DNA of 64,000 bases from Candidatus Fimimorpha excrementavium (GCA_018710785.1 DVJD01000080.1:38540-102539), one strand, 5' to 3'. Counted from the first letter of the stretch, positions 33,278-42,525 are shown. Program-made: numbers and translations. The notes: generated by a model not told the origin, from the letters alone.

Positions 33278-34639
33278 TTATCGGCGCTGATCCAGCGGAA
33301 CATATTCCGCATTGTCAATGACGCTCATATAGGCAGGACGAATGATCTTATCCACATTGATCAGCTCCTCAATGCGGTGAGCACTCCATCCGACGATACG
33401 CGCGATGGCAAAGATGGGAGTAAAGAGCTCCACCGGGATATCCAGCATGCTGTAAACAAAACCGCTGTAGAAGTCCACGTTGGCGCTGACGCCTTTATAG
33501 ATACGTCGCTCTTCTGCGATGACTTCCGGAGCCATGGTTTCGATCATGGAATAAAGGTCGAAATCATCCTCGCGTTTTTTCTCCTGGGAGAGCTGCTTTA
33601 CAAAACGCTTAAAGATTTCTGCTCTCGGATCGGATTTGGAATAAACCGCGTGGCCCATGCCGTAGATAAGTCCCTTTTTATCGAAGGCTTCTTTGTGAAG
33701 GAGCTTTTTCAGATAAGCTCTGATTTCATCCTGATCCTTCAGATCTCTGACATGTTCCTTCAGGTCATCCATCATTTGAACAACTTTAATGTTGGCGCCG
33801 CCGTGTTTCGGACCTTTCAGAGAGGAGAGTGCAGATGTGATGGTGGCATATGTATCGGTACCGGAAGAGGTAACCACATGGGTAGTAAATGTGGAGTTAT
33901 TACCGCCGCCGTGCTCCATATGGAGAACCAAAGCCAAATCCAGTACATGGGCTTCCAGTGGAGAGTATTTCATATCCGGCCGCAGCAGACGAAGAAGATT
34001 TTCCGCGGTGGACAGATTGGGATCCGGTCTGTGGATATACATGCTGTCATCGCGCTCATAGTGATTGTACGCATGATATCCGTATACGGAAAGCATGGGG
34101 AAGACACTGATTAACATCAGGCATTGGCGAAGTACATTGGGGATGGAAATATCATCCGCCTGATTGTCGTAGGAAGCCAGCGTCAGGATGCTTTTGGAGA
34201 GGGTATTCATGATATCTTTGCTGGGCGCTTTCATGATAACATCACGGACAAAGTTGGTCGGAAGGGTACGGCTGTAGGCAAGAGTCTCTTTAAAATCTTC
34301 CAGCTGCTTTGGCGTGGGAAGTTCACTGAACAGAAGAAGATAAGCAATTTCTTCATAGGCAAAGCGATGTTCTTTCACCGGACCTTCCACAAGATCATGG
34401 ATATCATATCCGCGGTAGAACAGGCGCCCTTCACATGGAACCTTTTTTCCATCCACGATTTTGCTGGATTCTATCCGGGAAATCTTGGTCAGACCGGCCA
34501 GTACGCCGTTTCCGTTTTTATCGCGCAGGCCGCGCTGAACATCATATTTTGGATATAATTCCGCATCTATCACACCATTTTTCTGACAATCTTCGGCAAA
34601 TCGTATAATAGAATTTTCAAAACTTTCTTTACTAATCAT
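33278..34639 (-). CDS. gltA: Citrate synthase
   Basis: 453 residues. Condenses oxaloacetate and acetyl-CoA. Catalytic residues lie in LHMEHGGGNNSTF, YGMGHAVYSKSDPRA and the C-terminal NVDFYSGFVY. The length and N-terminal extension match the clostridial form. In these anaerobes it feeds 2-oxoglutarate and glutamate rather than a full cycle, which links it to the arginine genes of the window. Some relatives act as methylcitrate synthase. GAGGTG precedes the start. Confidence 0.94.
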   Translation of the reverse strand: MISKESFENSIIRFAEDCQKNGVIDAELYPKYDVQRGLRDKNGNGVLAGLTKISRIESSKIVDGKKVPCEGRLFYRGYDIHDLVEGPVKEHRFAYEEIAYLLLFSELPTPKQLEDFKETLAYSRTLPTNFVRDVIMKAPSKDIMNTLSKSILTLASYDNQADDISIPNVLRQCLMLISVFPMLSVYGYHAYNHYERDDSMYIHRPDPNLSTAENLLRLLRPDMKYSPLEAHVLDLALVLHMEHGGGNNSTFTTHVVTSSGTDTYATITSALSSLKGPKHGGANIKVVQMMDDLKEHVRDLKDQDEIRAYLKKLLHKEAFDKKGLIYGMGHAVYSKSDPRAEIFKRFVKQLSQEKKREDDFDLYSMIETMAPEVIAEERRIYKGVSANVDFYSGFVYSMLDIPVELFTPIFAIARIVGWSAHRIEELINVDKIIRPAYMSVIDNAEYVPLDQRR

Positions 34640-34711
34640 GAAAATACACCTCGTTTCAAAAGAGAAGGAAGGCGAATGCCTTCAATGTGTACAGTGACCT
34701 AAATATGCTTC

Positions 34712-34740
34712 AGTATAGCACAGAATGAAAGAAACGGCAA
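34712..34740 (-). promoter_or_regulatory. Citrate synthase promoter
   Basis: Minus strand TTGCCG, 17 bp, TATACT. Confidence 0.7.
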
Positions 34741-34830
34741 GCCAAAAAATGTAAACAAATCTAAAATATAGGTCAATTACTGAATAATAGAGGGATATAA
34801 AGGAAAAGAAGTGTGAAATTTATCGCCGTT

Positions 34831-34859
34831 TTGTATAAGTGAAAAAAATTTTGTATACT
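34831..34859 (+). promoter_or_regulatory. Promoter of the 2-hydroxyacid dehydrogenase
   Basis: TTGTAT at 34831-34836, 17 bp, TATACT at 34854-34859. The 327-bp gap between citrate synthase and this gene holds the two divergent promoters and nothing else recognised. Confidence 0.7.
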
Positions 34860-34966
34860 ATAAATAATGCCTGAAAATAAGGTGCGCGAAAGGCTCTGAG
34901 CAGCAAAAGAGCCTGCTGAGGTGAGACGATGTGCGAAAAAATATCTGGAAAGGAGTATCAATTTCA

Positions 34967-35998
34967 ATGAAGATATTATTTTACGGAACAAAAAGCTATG
35001 ATGAGCAGTTTTTCAATAAAATTCTGGAAGGATATCCGGAACTGGATATTCATTTTACGGATGCCAATATCCATAAAGAGACTGCGGCTTTGGCGGACGG
35101 ATATGAAGCGGTCTGCGCTTTTGTCAATGCGGATTTGGGGACGGAGGTCATCGAAGAACTGCACAGCCATCACGTCAAATTGATTCTGATGCGGTGTGCC
35201 GGATTCAATAATGTGGATCTGGAAAAGGCAAAACAGTGTAAAATAGCCGTCATGCGCGTACCGGGATATTCTCCGGAGGCAGTGGCTGAACATGCCATGG
35301 CGCTGGTTCTTACTGCCAACCGGCATACCCATAAAGCGTATATCAAATGCCGGGAAAATGACTTTAGCCTGGGAGGTTTGATGGGAGTTAATCTGTACGG
35401 AAAAACAGCAGGCATCATTGGGACAGGAAGGATCGGACAAGCCATGGCCAACATTTGCCGCGGGTTTGGAATGCGAGTCATCAGTTATGACAAATATGAA
35501 AATCCGGAGACTGGTATCCGCTATCTTCCGCTGTCACAGGTGCTGAAGGAGAGTGATCTGATCAGTCTTCATTGTCCCTTGACGGAGGAAACCCGTCATA
35601 TGATCAACAGGGAGACGATTCAGACCATGAAGGACGGCGTGATTCTGGTCAATACATCCAGGGGAGGTCTGATTAAGACCAGTGATCTGATCGAGGGAAT
35701 CCGGGCGGGAAAGTTCTTTGCCGTGGGACTGGACGTCTATGAAGAGGAAAGTCCCTATGTGTATGAGGACTTGTCCGATCAGATTCTGCAGACCTCCACC
35801 ATGGCCAGACTGCTGTCATTTCCCAATGTCATGGTAACGTCTCACCAGGGCTTTTTAACCATGGAGGCCATGGAAGCGATTGCCCATACAACGCTGCAGA
35901 ATGCAGTGGATTTCATGGAGGGGCGTCACTCCGATCATGAACTGACCGGGCGATTCTGTCAGGCATCAAAGGGAAGCCGAACGGGGACGGGATCCTGA
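34967..35998 (+). CDS. D-2-hydroxyacid dehydrogenase, D-lactate dehydrogenase type
   Basis: 343 residues. NAD-binding motif GTGRIGQAMA, active-site Arg in NTSRGGLIK, Glu in DVYEEE and the His in SHQGFLT match D-lactate dehydrogenases, which reduce pyruvate in fermentation. Hydroxyisocaproate-type dehydrogenases are close alternatives. Start 34967 follows AAAGGAG. The 3' end overlaps the convergent sfsA by 40 bp. Confidence 0.9.
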   Translation: MKILFYGTKSYDEQFFNKILEGYPELDIHFTDANIHKETAALADGYEAVCAFVNADLGTEVIEELHSHHVKLILMRCAGFNNVDLEKAKQCKIAVMRVPGYSPEAVAEHAMALVLTANRHTHKAYIKCRENDFSLGGLMGVNLYGKTAGIIGTGRIGQAMANICRGFGMRVISYDKYENPETGIRYLPLSQVLKESDLISLHCPLTEETRHMINRETIQTMKDGVILVNTSRGGLIKTSDLIEGIRAGKFFAVGLDVYEEESPYVYEDLSDQILQTSTMARLLSFPNVMVTSHQGFLTMEAMEAIAHTTLQNAVDFMEGRHSDHELTGRFCQASKGSRTGTGS

Positions 35999-36672
35999 AT
36001 CGTGACGTTCAGGGCAGAAACCGGGGAGGCCGGTCGGATCACATCGCAGTCATACGCCAGGATGTGCACCCCATTTTGAGAAGCGTGAAGAAGAGCCTGG
36101 CCAAACGCCGGATGTGTGCGGTCATTGGGGCGAAAGAGGCGTACAGGCCTCATCTGGATAACCACAAAGAGGAAGGCCTGGAATCCCTCCCGGACACAGG
36201 CTTCCAATTCCAGAATGTGTTTCACGCCCCGCTCGGTGGGAGCATCCGGAAACAGGGCAGTGCCGTTTTCTTCCAGCGTACAGCCCTTTACCTCAATAAA
36301 TGCCTTTTGCGTTCCATACTCGGCATAGAGATCAAAACGGGAGGAGCCGTGGGTAACCTCCCGTTTCAGAACGGTAAGACCGGGGAAAAAATTTTCTTTT
36401 TGTATCCATTCCCATACGAGCTGATTGGGAGCCTGAGAATCCAGGTTTACCAGCATGCTGCCTTTGTAGACTGCGATGAGAGAATAGTTCGTCTTTCGGC
36501 CGGGATTTTGGGAAGGTTCCAGAATGACAGCTGCGCCTGGGATCAAAAGCTCCCGGCAGCGGCCGGTATTTTTTACGTGGCACGGCTGGCGGCTGCCATC
36601 TATGAGACAAATGGCGATAAAGCGGTTGGGGCGTTCCAAGAAAATCCCCTGTATTGTGCGGTGATATTCCAT
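35959..36672 (-). CDS. sfsA: SfsA family DNA-binding protein / nuclease
   Basis: 237 residues, full length. SfsA (sugar fermentation stimulation) binds DNA and has an N-terminal OB-like region (CHVKNTGRCRELLIPG) and a nuclease-like core with the conserved RFDLYAE and FIEVKGCTL motifs. Biological role still unclear. Own promoter upstream at 36760-36788. Its last 40 bp run under the end of the dehydrogenase gene. Confidence 0.92.
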   Translation of the reverse strand: MEYHRTIQGIFLERPNRFIAICLIDGSRQPCHVKNTGRCRELLIPGAAVILEPSQNPGRKTNYSLIAVYKGSMLVNLDSQAPNQLVWEWIQKENFFPGLTVLKREVTHGSSRFDLYAEYGTQKAFIEVKGCTLEENGTALFPDAPTERGVKHILELEACVREGFQAFLFVVIQMRPVRLFRPNDRTHPAFGQALLHASQNGVHILAYDCDVIRPASPVSALNVTIQDPVPVRLPFDA

Positions 36673-36759
36673 AATAGATCCTTTCTTTCCAATATGTACG
36701 ATTTTTGGCGAAGCTCAAACGGGGAAATGTATCCTTTTTGACGAAAAAAGTCAAAATTT

Positions 36760-36788
36760 ATTATACTATTTGAAAGAATAAATTGCAA
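36760..36788 (-). promoter_or_regulatory. sfsA promoter
   Basis: Minus strand TTGCAA, 17 bp, TATAAT. A small hairpin TTTTGAC/GTCAAAA follows at 36737-36757. Confidence 0.8.
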
Positions 36789-36848
36789 TAAGAATAAAAA
36801 GAACCTATTTATGAGCAAAATGCCGAAAAAGGTTTTACAAAAATCGGG

Positions 36849-36877
36849 TTGTGTAATCGGAAAAACTATGCTATTAT
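36849..36877 (+). promoter_or_regulatory. Promoter of the cps-like operon
   Basis: TTGTGT at 36849-36854, 17 bp, TATTAT at 36872-36877 with extended TGC before it. Confidence 0.75.
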
Positions 36878-36909
36878 ACCATATGGACGTAAAATAGGGA
36901 GGATAGAAA

Positions 36910-37638
36910 ATGTTTTATGTGGATATTCATAATCACATGCTTCCCGGCGTGGATGATGGGTCACAAAGTATGGAACAATCTATGAAAATGTTGAAAATTG
37001 CCTACGAGGAAGGCATTCGGGCAGTTTGTCTGACTCCCCATTATATGCCGCCGCAGTATGCGCACGCAGCAGCAAAGCTTCATGAGAAGAAGGACCAGCT
37101 CCAGAGAGAACTGATAAAAAGAGGAATCGGTATCCGGTTATATCTGGGAAATGAGATTTACTATCGGGACAGTGCAGTGGATGATGTGCTGAGCAGAAAA
37201 GCGCTGACCCTGGAAAACAGCCGGTACGTCTTGGTGGAGTTTAATGTAAAAGAATCTGCCGACCGGATAGAACGTGCGGTTCACTCTCTGGCAAATTCCG
37301 GTTTGCGCCCGGTGATTGCCCATTTGGAACGGTATGAGAATCTCGCAGGAGATCCGGACATGGTGGAGGATTTGATTGACATCGGCGCATATGTGCAGGT
37401 AAATGCCGGAAGTATTATGGGAGATTATGGCCACAAATTGAGCAAATGGACAAGAGCACTGCTGAAAAATGATCTGGTACATATGGTGGCTACGGATGCC
37501 CATAACGAGACAGGCAGGGCGCCGAAGATGAGAGAATGTGCAGAATATCTTACCAGAAAGTTTGGAGAAGAGTATGCACGATTACTTTTGTGGGAAAACC
37601 CATGCAAGGTAATTGAAAATAAATTTATACATGAGTAA
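36910..37638 (+). CDS. cpsB: CpsB/CapC-type PHP tyrosine phosphatase
   Basis: 242 residues. PHP-fold metal-dependent phosphatase that removes phosphate from the BY-kinase CpsD. Metal ligands are in DIHNHMLPGVDDG, TPHYMPP, LGNEIYY, IAHLERY and ATDAHNE. GGAGG precedes the ATG. First gene of a cpsB-C-D run. Confidence 0.93.
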   Translation: MFYVDIHNHMLPGVDDGSQSMEQSMKMLKIAYEEGIRAVCLTPHYMPPQYAHAAAKLHEKKDQLQRELIKRGIGIRLYLGNEIYYRDSAVDDVLSRKALTLENSRYVLVEFNVKESADRIERAVHSLANSGLRPVIAHLERYENLAGDPDMVEDLIDIGAYVQVNAGSIMGDYGHKLSKWTRALLKNDLVHMVATDAHNETGRAPKMRECAEYLTRKFGEEYARLLLWENPCKVIENKFIHE

Positions 37639-37648
37639 TGGAGGAACA

Positions 37649-38380
37649 ATGGAAGAAAAGAAGCAAGATGAGATTGAGATTGATTTGGGGCAGATAGCGA
37701 GTGTCCTATGGAGCAAAGCGGTTGTCATTATTCTGACCGGATTACTATTTGCTCTGCTGGCTTTTTTAGGTACGAAGCTGCTGATTAAGCCGACATATGA
37801 GTCAACAGCAAGCATTTATATTGTAAATAAGCAGGGTGAAAATCTTACCACCAGTGATTTGAGCAGCGCTGAAATGCTGACGAAGGATTGCCAAAAAATT
37901 ATCACCAACCGCACGGTGCTGGATGAGGTCATTGATACCCTGCAGCTGCCTGTGGAACATAATGCACTGGCAAAACAGTTATCCGTTTCGGTGCCGACAG
38001 ATACACGTATCATTGAAATCACAGCGACGAACCAAGATCCCAATCAGGCGAAGGAAATCGTCGATACGGTGGCAGATGTTACACGTGAAAAAATTACGGC
38101 TATTATGGGGGTGGAGGAAGTTAACGTATTTGAATACGGAGATCTTCCGCTGCATCCATCCAGTCCAAGCGTGATGAGAAATTGTATGATTGCAGGTGTT
38201 TTGGGGATTTTTCTGGCGGCATTGATTGTAATTCTGCATTTTATTATGGATGACACCATTAAGACGGGCGATGATGTAACCAATTATCTGGGATTGACAA
38301 CGATTGGTCTGATCCCGGATGTGGATGATAATGGTTCTGTCGGAGGTTCATCGAATAACAAAAGAAAGAAGAGGGGATAA
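37649..38380 (+). CDS. cpsC: Chain-length determinant (Wzz/CpsC/YveK) membrane protein
   Basis: 243 residues. Two membrane segments (about residues 22-44 and 178-200) flank an extracellular domain, the Wzz layout. Acts as the membrane activator of the cytoplasmic kinase CpsD. The C-terminal tail is basic (KRKKRG). Start 37649 follows GGAGG, ten bases after cpsB. Confidence 0.92.
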   Translation: MEEKKQDEIEIDLGQIASVLWSKAVVIILTGLLFALLAFLGTKLLIKPTYESTASIYIVNKQGENLTTSDLSSAEMLTKDCQKIITNRTVLDEVIDTLQLPVEHNALAKQLSVSVPTDTRIIEITATNQDPNQAKEIVDTVADVTREKITAIMGVEEVNVFEYGDLPLHPSSPSVMRNCMIAGVLGIFLAALIVILHFIMDDTIKTGDDVTNYLGLTTIGLIPDVDDNGSVGGSSNNKRKKRG

Positions 38381-38382
38381 TC

Positions 38383-39099
38383 ATGCTGAGTGTACAATTA
38401 AAAAGACCCGCCCGGGAAAACGATTACCGTGTAGCGGAAAGCTACAAGGCCCTCAGGACAAACGTTCAGTTCTGCGGCGTGGATAATAAGGTGATTATGC
38501 TGACAAGCAGCATGCCTGGAGAAGGCAAGTCGTCCACATCATTTAATCTGGCAGCCTCTTTGGGGGAAATTGGAAAGAAAGTTTTATTGATTGACGCGGA
38601 CATGAGACGCTCCAATATGATCAAGCAGTATAGGGTAGAAACCAGGGTAAAGGGATTGAGTGAGTTTTTATCCGGTCAGAATGGCATTGATGAAGTGTTG
38701 TATGCAACCAATATTATGAACGTGCATATAATTTTTGCCGGTGCTGTTCCGCCGAATCCGGCAGAACTTCTGAATAACCGTATTTTTACCAGAACCATAG
38801 AAAAACTTCGCGAGTTATATGACTATATTGTGATAGACACACCTCCGATTGGAAGTGTGACGGATGCGGCAGTTATTTCCCAGGTTTGCGACGGCATTAT
38901 TTTTGTCTGTGCATCCGGTTCCATCCGAAGAAAGATGGCGCAGGATATTGTCAGGCAGCTTTCCGCCACAAAATGTAAGATACTCGGGACTGTGCTTACA
39001 AGGGTAGAACGAAGCGGAAAAGGTTACTATGGCAAGTATTATGGAAAATATGGCGATTATTATGGCGCGTATGGAAAAGGAGGCAGCCAGACACATTGA
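38383..39099 (+). CDS. cpsD: BY-type tyrosine kinase (CpsD/CapB)
   Basis: 238 residues. Walker A MPGEGKSS, Walker A-prime LLIDADMRRS and Walker B VIDTPP of bacterial tyrosine kinases. The tail GYYGKYYGKYGDYYGAYG carries eight tyrosines for autophosphorylation. Two bases after cpsC. Controls polysaccharide length or export in known systems. Confidence 0.95.
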   Translation: MLSVQLKRPARENDYRVAESYKALRTNVQFCGVDNKVIMLTSSMPGEGKSSTSFNLAASLGEIGKKVLLIDADMRRSNMIKQYRVETRVKGLSEFLSGQNGIDEVLYATNIMNVHIIFAGAVPPNPAELLNNRIFTRTIEKLRELYDYIVIDTPPIGSVTDAAVISQVCDGIIFVCASGSIRRKMAQDIVRQLSATKCKILGTVLTRVERSGKGYYGKYYGKYGDYYGAYGKGGSQTH

Positions 39100-39135
39100 A
39101 CCTGTGAAGAAGGTGCATGTCTGGTACGATAGGTG

Positions 39136-39870
39136 ATGAAGAACAAGATCGTATGGATATTGAGTATATTGTGTATAGCGGCAGCTGCCTTCAGTATTTT
39201 TGTCTTGCAGGGAGAGGACCGCAATGAACCGGAGATCCAGTTTACAGAGGAGATTGCCTACAGCCCAGATATGACGGAGGAAGATTTGCTGAAGGGCGTT
39301 ACAGCGACGGATCCGGAAGACGGCGATATTTCAGACCGGGTTGTGGTGGAATCCATTGTGCAGAGCAATGGGAAGGATTATGTAAAGGTCTATTATGCTG
39401 TTGTGGACAATAGCGGAAACGGAGTTCGGACGGGAAGGGAAGTTCCTTATGCCGACGGCGCGGACCGCACTGAAACATCCCAGCCGGAAGAAAGCGCAGA
39501 AGAAACAGTGAATGCGGAAGAAGAGGCGGAGGAGACGACCGCTGAGCCGGCAGAAGAAACAGCGGCAGAGGAGACGCCTGCTGAAGAGACACCGGCGCTG
39601 GAGACAGAGGCTGCGCCCGCAGCGGAAGCGCCTGTCCTGACCATGAAGACCGATCAGGCAACATTGGCAAGGGGAACGGCGTTTGTATACCAGGAATATG
39701 TGGAGAGCATTACGGATAACAAAGATGCCCAGAATGATCTGTTTCGTGAGTTGGTAATCAACGGAACGTATGATATCAATACGCCAGGCACATATCCGCT
39801 GATCTTTTATACGCAGGACAGCGACGGCAATGCTTCCAATGAAGTGGCGTTTACATTGATTGTCCAGTAG
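39136..39870 (+). CDS. Membrane-anchored protein with two Ig-like domains and acidic linker
   Basis: About 244 residues. N-terminal hydrophobic anchor (residues 5-24), then a DUF5011-like Ig fold (EDGDISDRVVVESIVQ, VVDNSGNG), a 60-residue linker of Glu, Ala, Thr and Pro in repeated AEET units, and a second Ig-like domain (GTYPLIFYTQDSDGNAS). Likely spans the wall. I do not recognise an exact family. It follows cpsD closely and is closed by the hairpin at 39906, so it belongs to the cps transcript. A GTG at 39133 is an alternative start. Confidence 0.8.
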   Translation: MKNKIVWILSILCIAAAAFSIFVLQGEDRNEPEIQFTEEIAYSPDMTEEDLLKGVTATDPEDGDISDRVVVESIVQSNGKDYVKVYYAVVDNSGNGVRTGREVPYADGADRTETSQPEESAEETVNAEEEAEETTAEPAEETAAEETPAEETPALETEAAPAAEAPVLTMKTDQATLARGTAFVYQEYVESITDNKDAQNDLFRELVINGTYDINTPGTYPLIFYTQDSDGNASNEVAFTLIVQ

Positions 39871-39905
39871 CCGATGAAAACATATCTCAAATATAAAATC
39901 ATGAA

Positions 39906-39934
39906 GGGGGTGCTGCGAATTTTGCAGCACCCCC
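39906..39934. terminator. Terminator hairpin GGGGGTGCTGC/GCAGCACCCCC
   Basis: Perfect 11-bp stem at the end of the cps transcript; T tract is short. Nearly the same hairpin recurs at 43718. It may also stop the convergent MFS gene. Confidence 0.75.
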
Positions 39935-39969
39935 TCTCGCTGTGTCATATGACCGGACGGGCACTTTAT

Positions 39970-41124
39970 TTAGGAAGCGTGTTCAGCCAAGGAATGTCCG
40001 CTCTCCAGCCGCTTCAGAGCGATGGAGAAAAGCAGCATGCCGAGACACGGAATGGTATTGGAAAACATTCCCAGGTGAATGCTGCTGTACTGGGCGATGA
40101 TGCCGATGAGCCATGGCATGAGAATGGCTCCGCTGCTGGCCACAGGAAGCATCACTCCCATACTGGTGACGCTGGTCATCCGACCGGCGCTGGCCACCGC
40201 AGTGGGATTCATACCGGCCATGGAGAAGGCAAAGGCAAAGAGCAGAACCACTGCGGCAATTTGGGAATCGACCATCATCAGACCAGCATAAAAAATGATG
40301 CATCCAATCCCCATTTTAATCATGGAAGAGGCGGCATTTTTGACGGGGAACACAAAAGCAATCAGCAGACGCGCAATCAGAGTAGCGCCCCACATGACAG
40401 TCACCGTGTAGGTGCTGAACAGGCCGGTCAGAATACCGCTTCCTTTAAAGTAGGTAACCATCCATCCGGTGACACTGGTTTCAGCGGCATTCTGGCAGAA
40501 GAGAAGCCCTGTCAGAATCCAAAATTTACTGCTTTTCAGGAATGACCAGTCGGCGGCGGTTCCCTTTTGCGCACTCTGATGATCCATGGGAACCGCCGCA
40601 AAGGCGCCCCAAAGAAGAAGCCCTGCAAACGCCAGCACAAACATGGGAAAAAGGGGACTGACAGCAGAGGCTGCGGCGATGGCAAAGGGACAGAGAAGAG
40701 CCCCCAGGGCATAGCAGCTGTGCATGGTATTCATGCCTTTGGTGGGGTTGGAAGTATTGTTTTTGATGAGAATGGTACAGATATTTAAGGTACAGCCCTT
40801 GGCGATTCCAACCAGAAAAAACGCCAGCATCAGCAGAGTCATCCAGCCGGAAAGCCCCATCATAAGATATCCGGCCGCATATCCCAGGGTCAGGAGGACG
40901 ACGGCCTTTTTCAGTCCCAGCCGGGCCGGAAGAATACCAGCGGCAAATCCGGCCATGAGGTTGCCGATGCTCATGAAGGATAAGAGTGTCCCTGTCATGC
41001 CGTACTCAAATCCATAGTACTCCTGCAAAAGACTGACCACCACACCGCTGCTGATGGCGCAGATCCCGCTGATAAAAAAAGTCAGAAACCCGGTATTTCT
41101 CTGCATGGTTGATGATTGATTCAT
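39970..41124 (-). CDS. MFS transporter
   Basis: 384 residues with about twelve hydrophobic helices. The loop between helices 2 and 3 reads GILPARLGLKKAV, a loose version of the MFS motif. Probably a sugar or metabolite carrier of the fucose-permease-like type; substrate unknown. Start 41124 has GGGGAG upstream on the minus strand; the longer open frame to 41211 is leader. Confidence 0.87.
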   Translation of the reverse strand: MNQSSTMQRNTGFLTFFISGICAISSGVVVSLLQEYYGFEYGMTGTLLSFMSIGNLMAGFAAGILPARLGLKKAVVLLTLGYAAGYLMMGLSGWMTLLMLAFFLVGIAKGCTLNICTILIKNNTSNPTKGMNTMHSCYALGALLCPFAIAAASAVSPLFPMFVLAFAGLLLWGAFAAVPMDHQSAQKGTAADWSFLKSSKFWILTGLLFCQNAAETSVTGWMVTYFKGSGILTGLFSTYTVTVMWGATLIARLLIAFVFPVKNAASSMIKMGIGCIIFYAGLMMVDSQIAAVVLLFAFAFSMAGMNPTAVASAGRMTSVTSMGVMLPVASSGAILMPWLIGIIAQYSSIHLGMFSNTIPCLGMLLFSIALKRLESGHSLAEHAS

Positions 41125-41212
41125 TGATTCACACTCCCCTTTTGTAATTGTATTCCCAGGAATATCTACCTGATAGTTATACAACAAACGGGGATAAAAA
41201 GAAAGAGGCAAC

Positions 41213-41241
41213 TTGCAAGGCAGGAGAAAATGTAGTATAGT
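41213..41241 (+). promoter_or_regulatory. xpt promoter
   Basis: TTGCAA at 41213-41218, 17 bp, TATAGT at 41236-41241. The leader of about 45 nt is too short for a purine riboswitch. Confidence 0.7.
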
Positions 41242-41292
41242 AATTCAAAAGTTATCTTTGCGAAAAGACAGATACATAAGATGGAGGAAAAA

Positions 41293-41871
41293 ATGGAATT
41301 ATTAAAAGAACGAATCCGCAGGGACGGAGTGGTAAAAAAAGGAAATGTATTGAAAGTAGACAGCTTTTTAAATCATCAGATGGATATTCAGTTGTTCAAT
41401 GAGATTGGAAAAGAGTTTAAAAGACGGTTTGCCGCCTGTCCGATTAATAAAATCCTTACGATCGAAGCGAGCGGTATCGGAATCGCCTGTATCGCGGCTC
41501 AGTATTTCGATGTACCGGTGGTATTTGCCAAAAAAGCGCAGAGTATTAACATAGACGGTGATGTATACAGTACAAAAATCGAATCGTTTACTCACAAGAA
41601 AGTCTATGATGTGATTGTGTCGAAAAAGTTCTTGAATGAGAATGACAGGGTTCTGATCATCGATGATTTCCTGGCCAATGGATGTGCGCTGGCAGGTTTG
41701 ATTGATTTGGTACAGAGTGCCGGGGCAGTTATAGAGGGAATCGGAATCGTGGTGGAAAAGGGGTTCCAGAACGGCGGTGATTTGATCCGCTCCAAGGGTG
41801 TGCGTCTGGAATCGCTGGCGATCATAGACGGAATGAATGATGAGACGGGAGAGATTACATTTCGGGATTGA
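41293..41871 (+). CDS. xpt: Xanthine phosphoribosyltransferase
   Basis: 192 residues, normal length. Salvages xanthine to XMP using PRPP. The PRPP loop is [11 protein letters not shown], and the N-terminus [10 protein letters not shown] and [11 protein letters not shown] match Xpt. ATG 41293 follows GGAGG. Not coupled to a purine permease here; dtd follows 13 bases later. Confidence 0.95.
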   Translation: MELLKERIRRDGVVKKGNVLKVDSFLNHQMDIQLFNEIGKEFKRRFAACPINKILTIEASGIGIACIAAQYFDVPVVFAKKAQSINIDGDVYSTKIESFTHKKVYDVIVSKKFLNENDRVLIIDDFLANGCALAGLIDLVQSAGAVIEGIGIVVEKGFQNGGDLIRSKGVRLESLAIIDGMNDETGEITFRD

Positions 41872-41884
41872 TGGGAGCAGAAAG

Positions 41885-42337
41885 ATGAAATTGGTAATAC
41901 AGCGTGTCAATTATGGAAGTGTCACTGTGGATGGAAACGTGATTTCTGAAATCGGAAAGGGGTTTGTCGTTTTATTCGGCGCCGGAGAGGGAGATACGGA
42001 AGAGATGGCGGATCGGTTTGCCGATAAAATGATAAAGCTGAGAATTTTTGAGGATGAGAATGGAAAGACCAATTGTTCCCTGGCTGATGTGAAGGGGGAG
42101 TTATTGATTATTTCGCAGTTTACGTTGTATGCGGATTGCCGAAAGGGAAATCGCCCCAGCTTTATCCATGCCTGTGAGCCAAAACGGGCAGAAGAATTGT
42201 ATGAATATTTTCTGGAGCGATGCCGGGAGCGGTATGGCAGTGTAAAAGAAGGTATTTTTGGGGCGGATATGAAGGTGCGGCTGGAGAATGACGGACCGTT
42301 TACCATCGTTATGGACAGCGAAGAATGGAAACACTGA
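41885..42337 (+). CDS. dtd: D-aminoacyl-tRNA deacylase
   Basis: 150 residues. Removes D-amino acids (and glycine mischarges) from tRNA. Signature motifs [17 protein letters not shown] and the C-terminal [10 protein letters not shown] are present. Usually beside relA in Firmicutes, but here follows xpt. Start 41885 has GGGAGCAGAAAG upstream. Confidence 0.95.
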   Translation: MKLVIQRVNYGSVTVDGNVISEIGKGFVVLFGAGEGDTEEMADRFADKMIKLRIFEDENGKTNCSLADVKGELLIISQFTLYADCRKGNRPSFIHACEPKRAEELYEYFLERCRERYGSVKEGIFGADMKVRLENDGPFTIVMDSEEWKH

Positions 42338-42382
42338 GAGGGAAGCGGAAGGAAAACTTTTAGGGTAAATTTGAAGAAAATG

Positions 42383-42396
42383 TGAAAGCGCTTTAT
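42383..42396. promoter_or_regulatory. Putative catabolite responsive element (cre)
   Basis: TGAAAGCGCTTTAT fits the CcpA site pattern TGWAARCGYTWNCW with one mismatch and overlaps the -35 region of the promoter at 42392. Confidence 0.6.
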
Positions 42397-42420
42397 TTAT
42401 CAGGCTATTTGTGATATGAT
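42392..42420 (+). promoter_or_regulatory. Extended -10 promoter of the FKBP lipoprotein gene
   Basis: TATGAT at 42415-42420 preceded by TGA; weak -35 TTTATT 17 bp upstream. Confidence 0.55.
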
Positions 42421-42440
42421 GGACTGGTGCAGCGTGTATT

Positions 42441-42507
42441 CTATGAAATACATTTCATGAAATACACTCCATGAAATATCGTTTTCATGAATATATTTCA
42501 TGAAAAA
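42441..42507 (+). repeat. Five tandem 13-16-bp repeats with core ATGAAATA
   Basis: Cores begin at 42443, 42457, 42471, 42487 and 42500. Two copies extend to the palindrome TTTCATGAAA. They occupy the leader between the promoter and the ribosome site of the next gene. Confidence 0.75.
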
Positions 42508-42525
42508 AGAAAGCGAGGATGAATC

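Noticed and set aside
40079..41017. Plus-strand frames opposite the MFS gene
   Set aside because: Polar, His/Gly-rich antisense translation; the minus strand gives a clear membrane protein.
41219..41292. Purine riboswitch before xpt
   Set aside because: The leader is too short and lacks the three-stem pattern.
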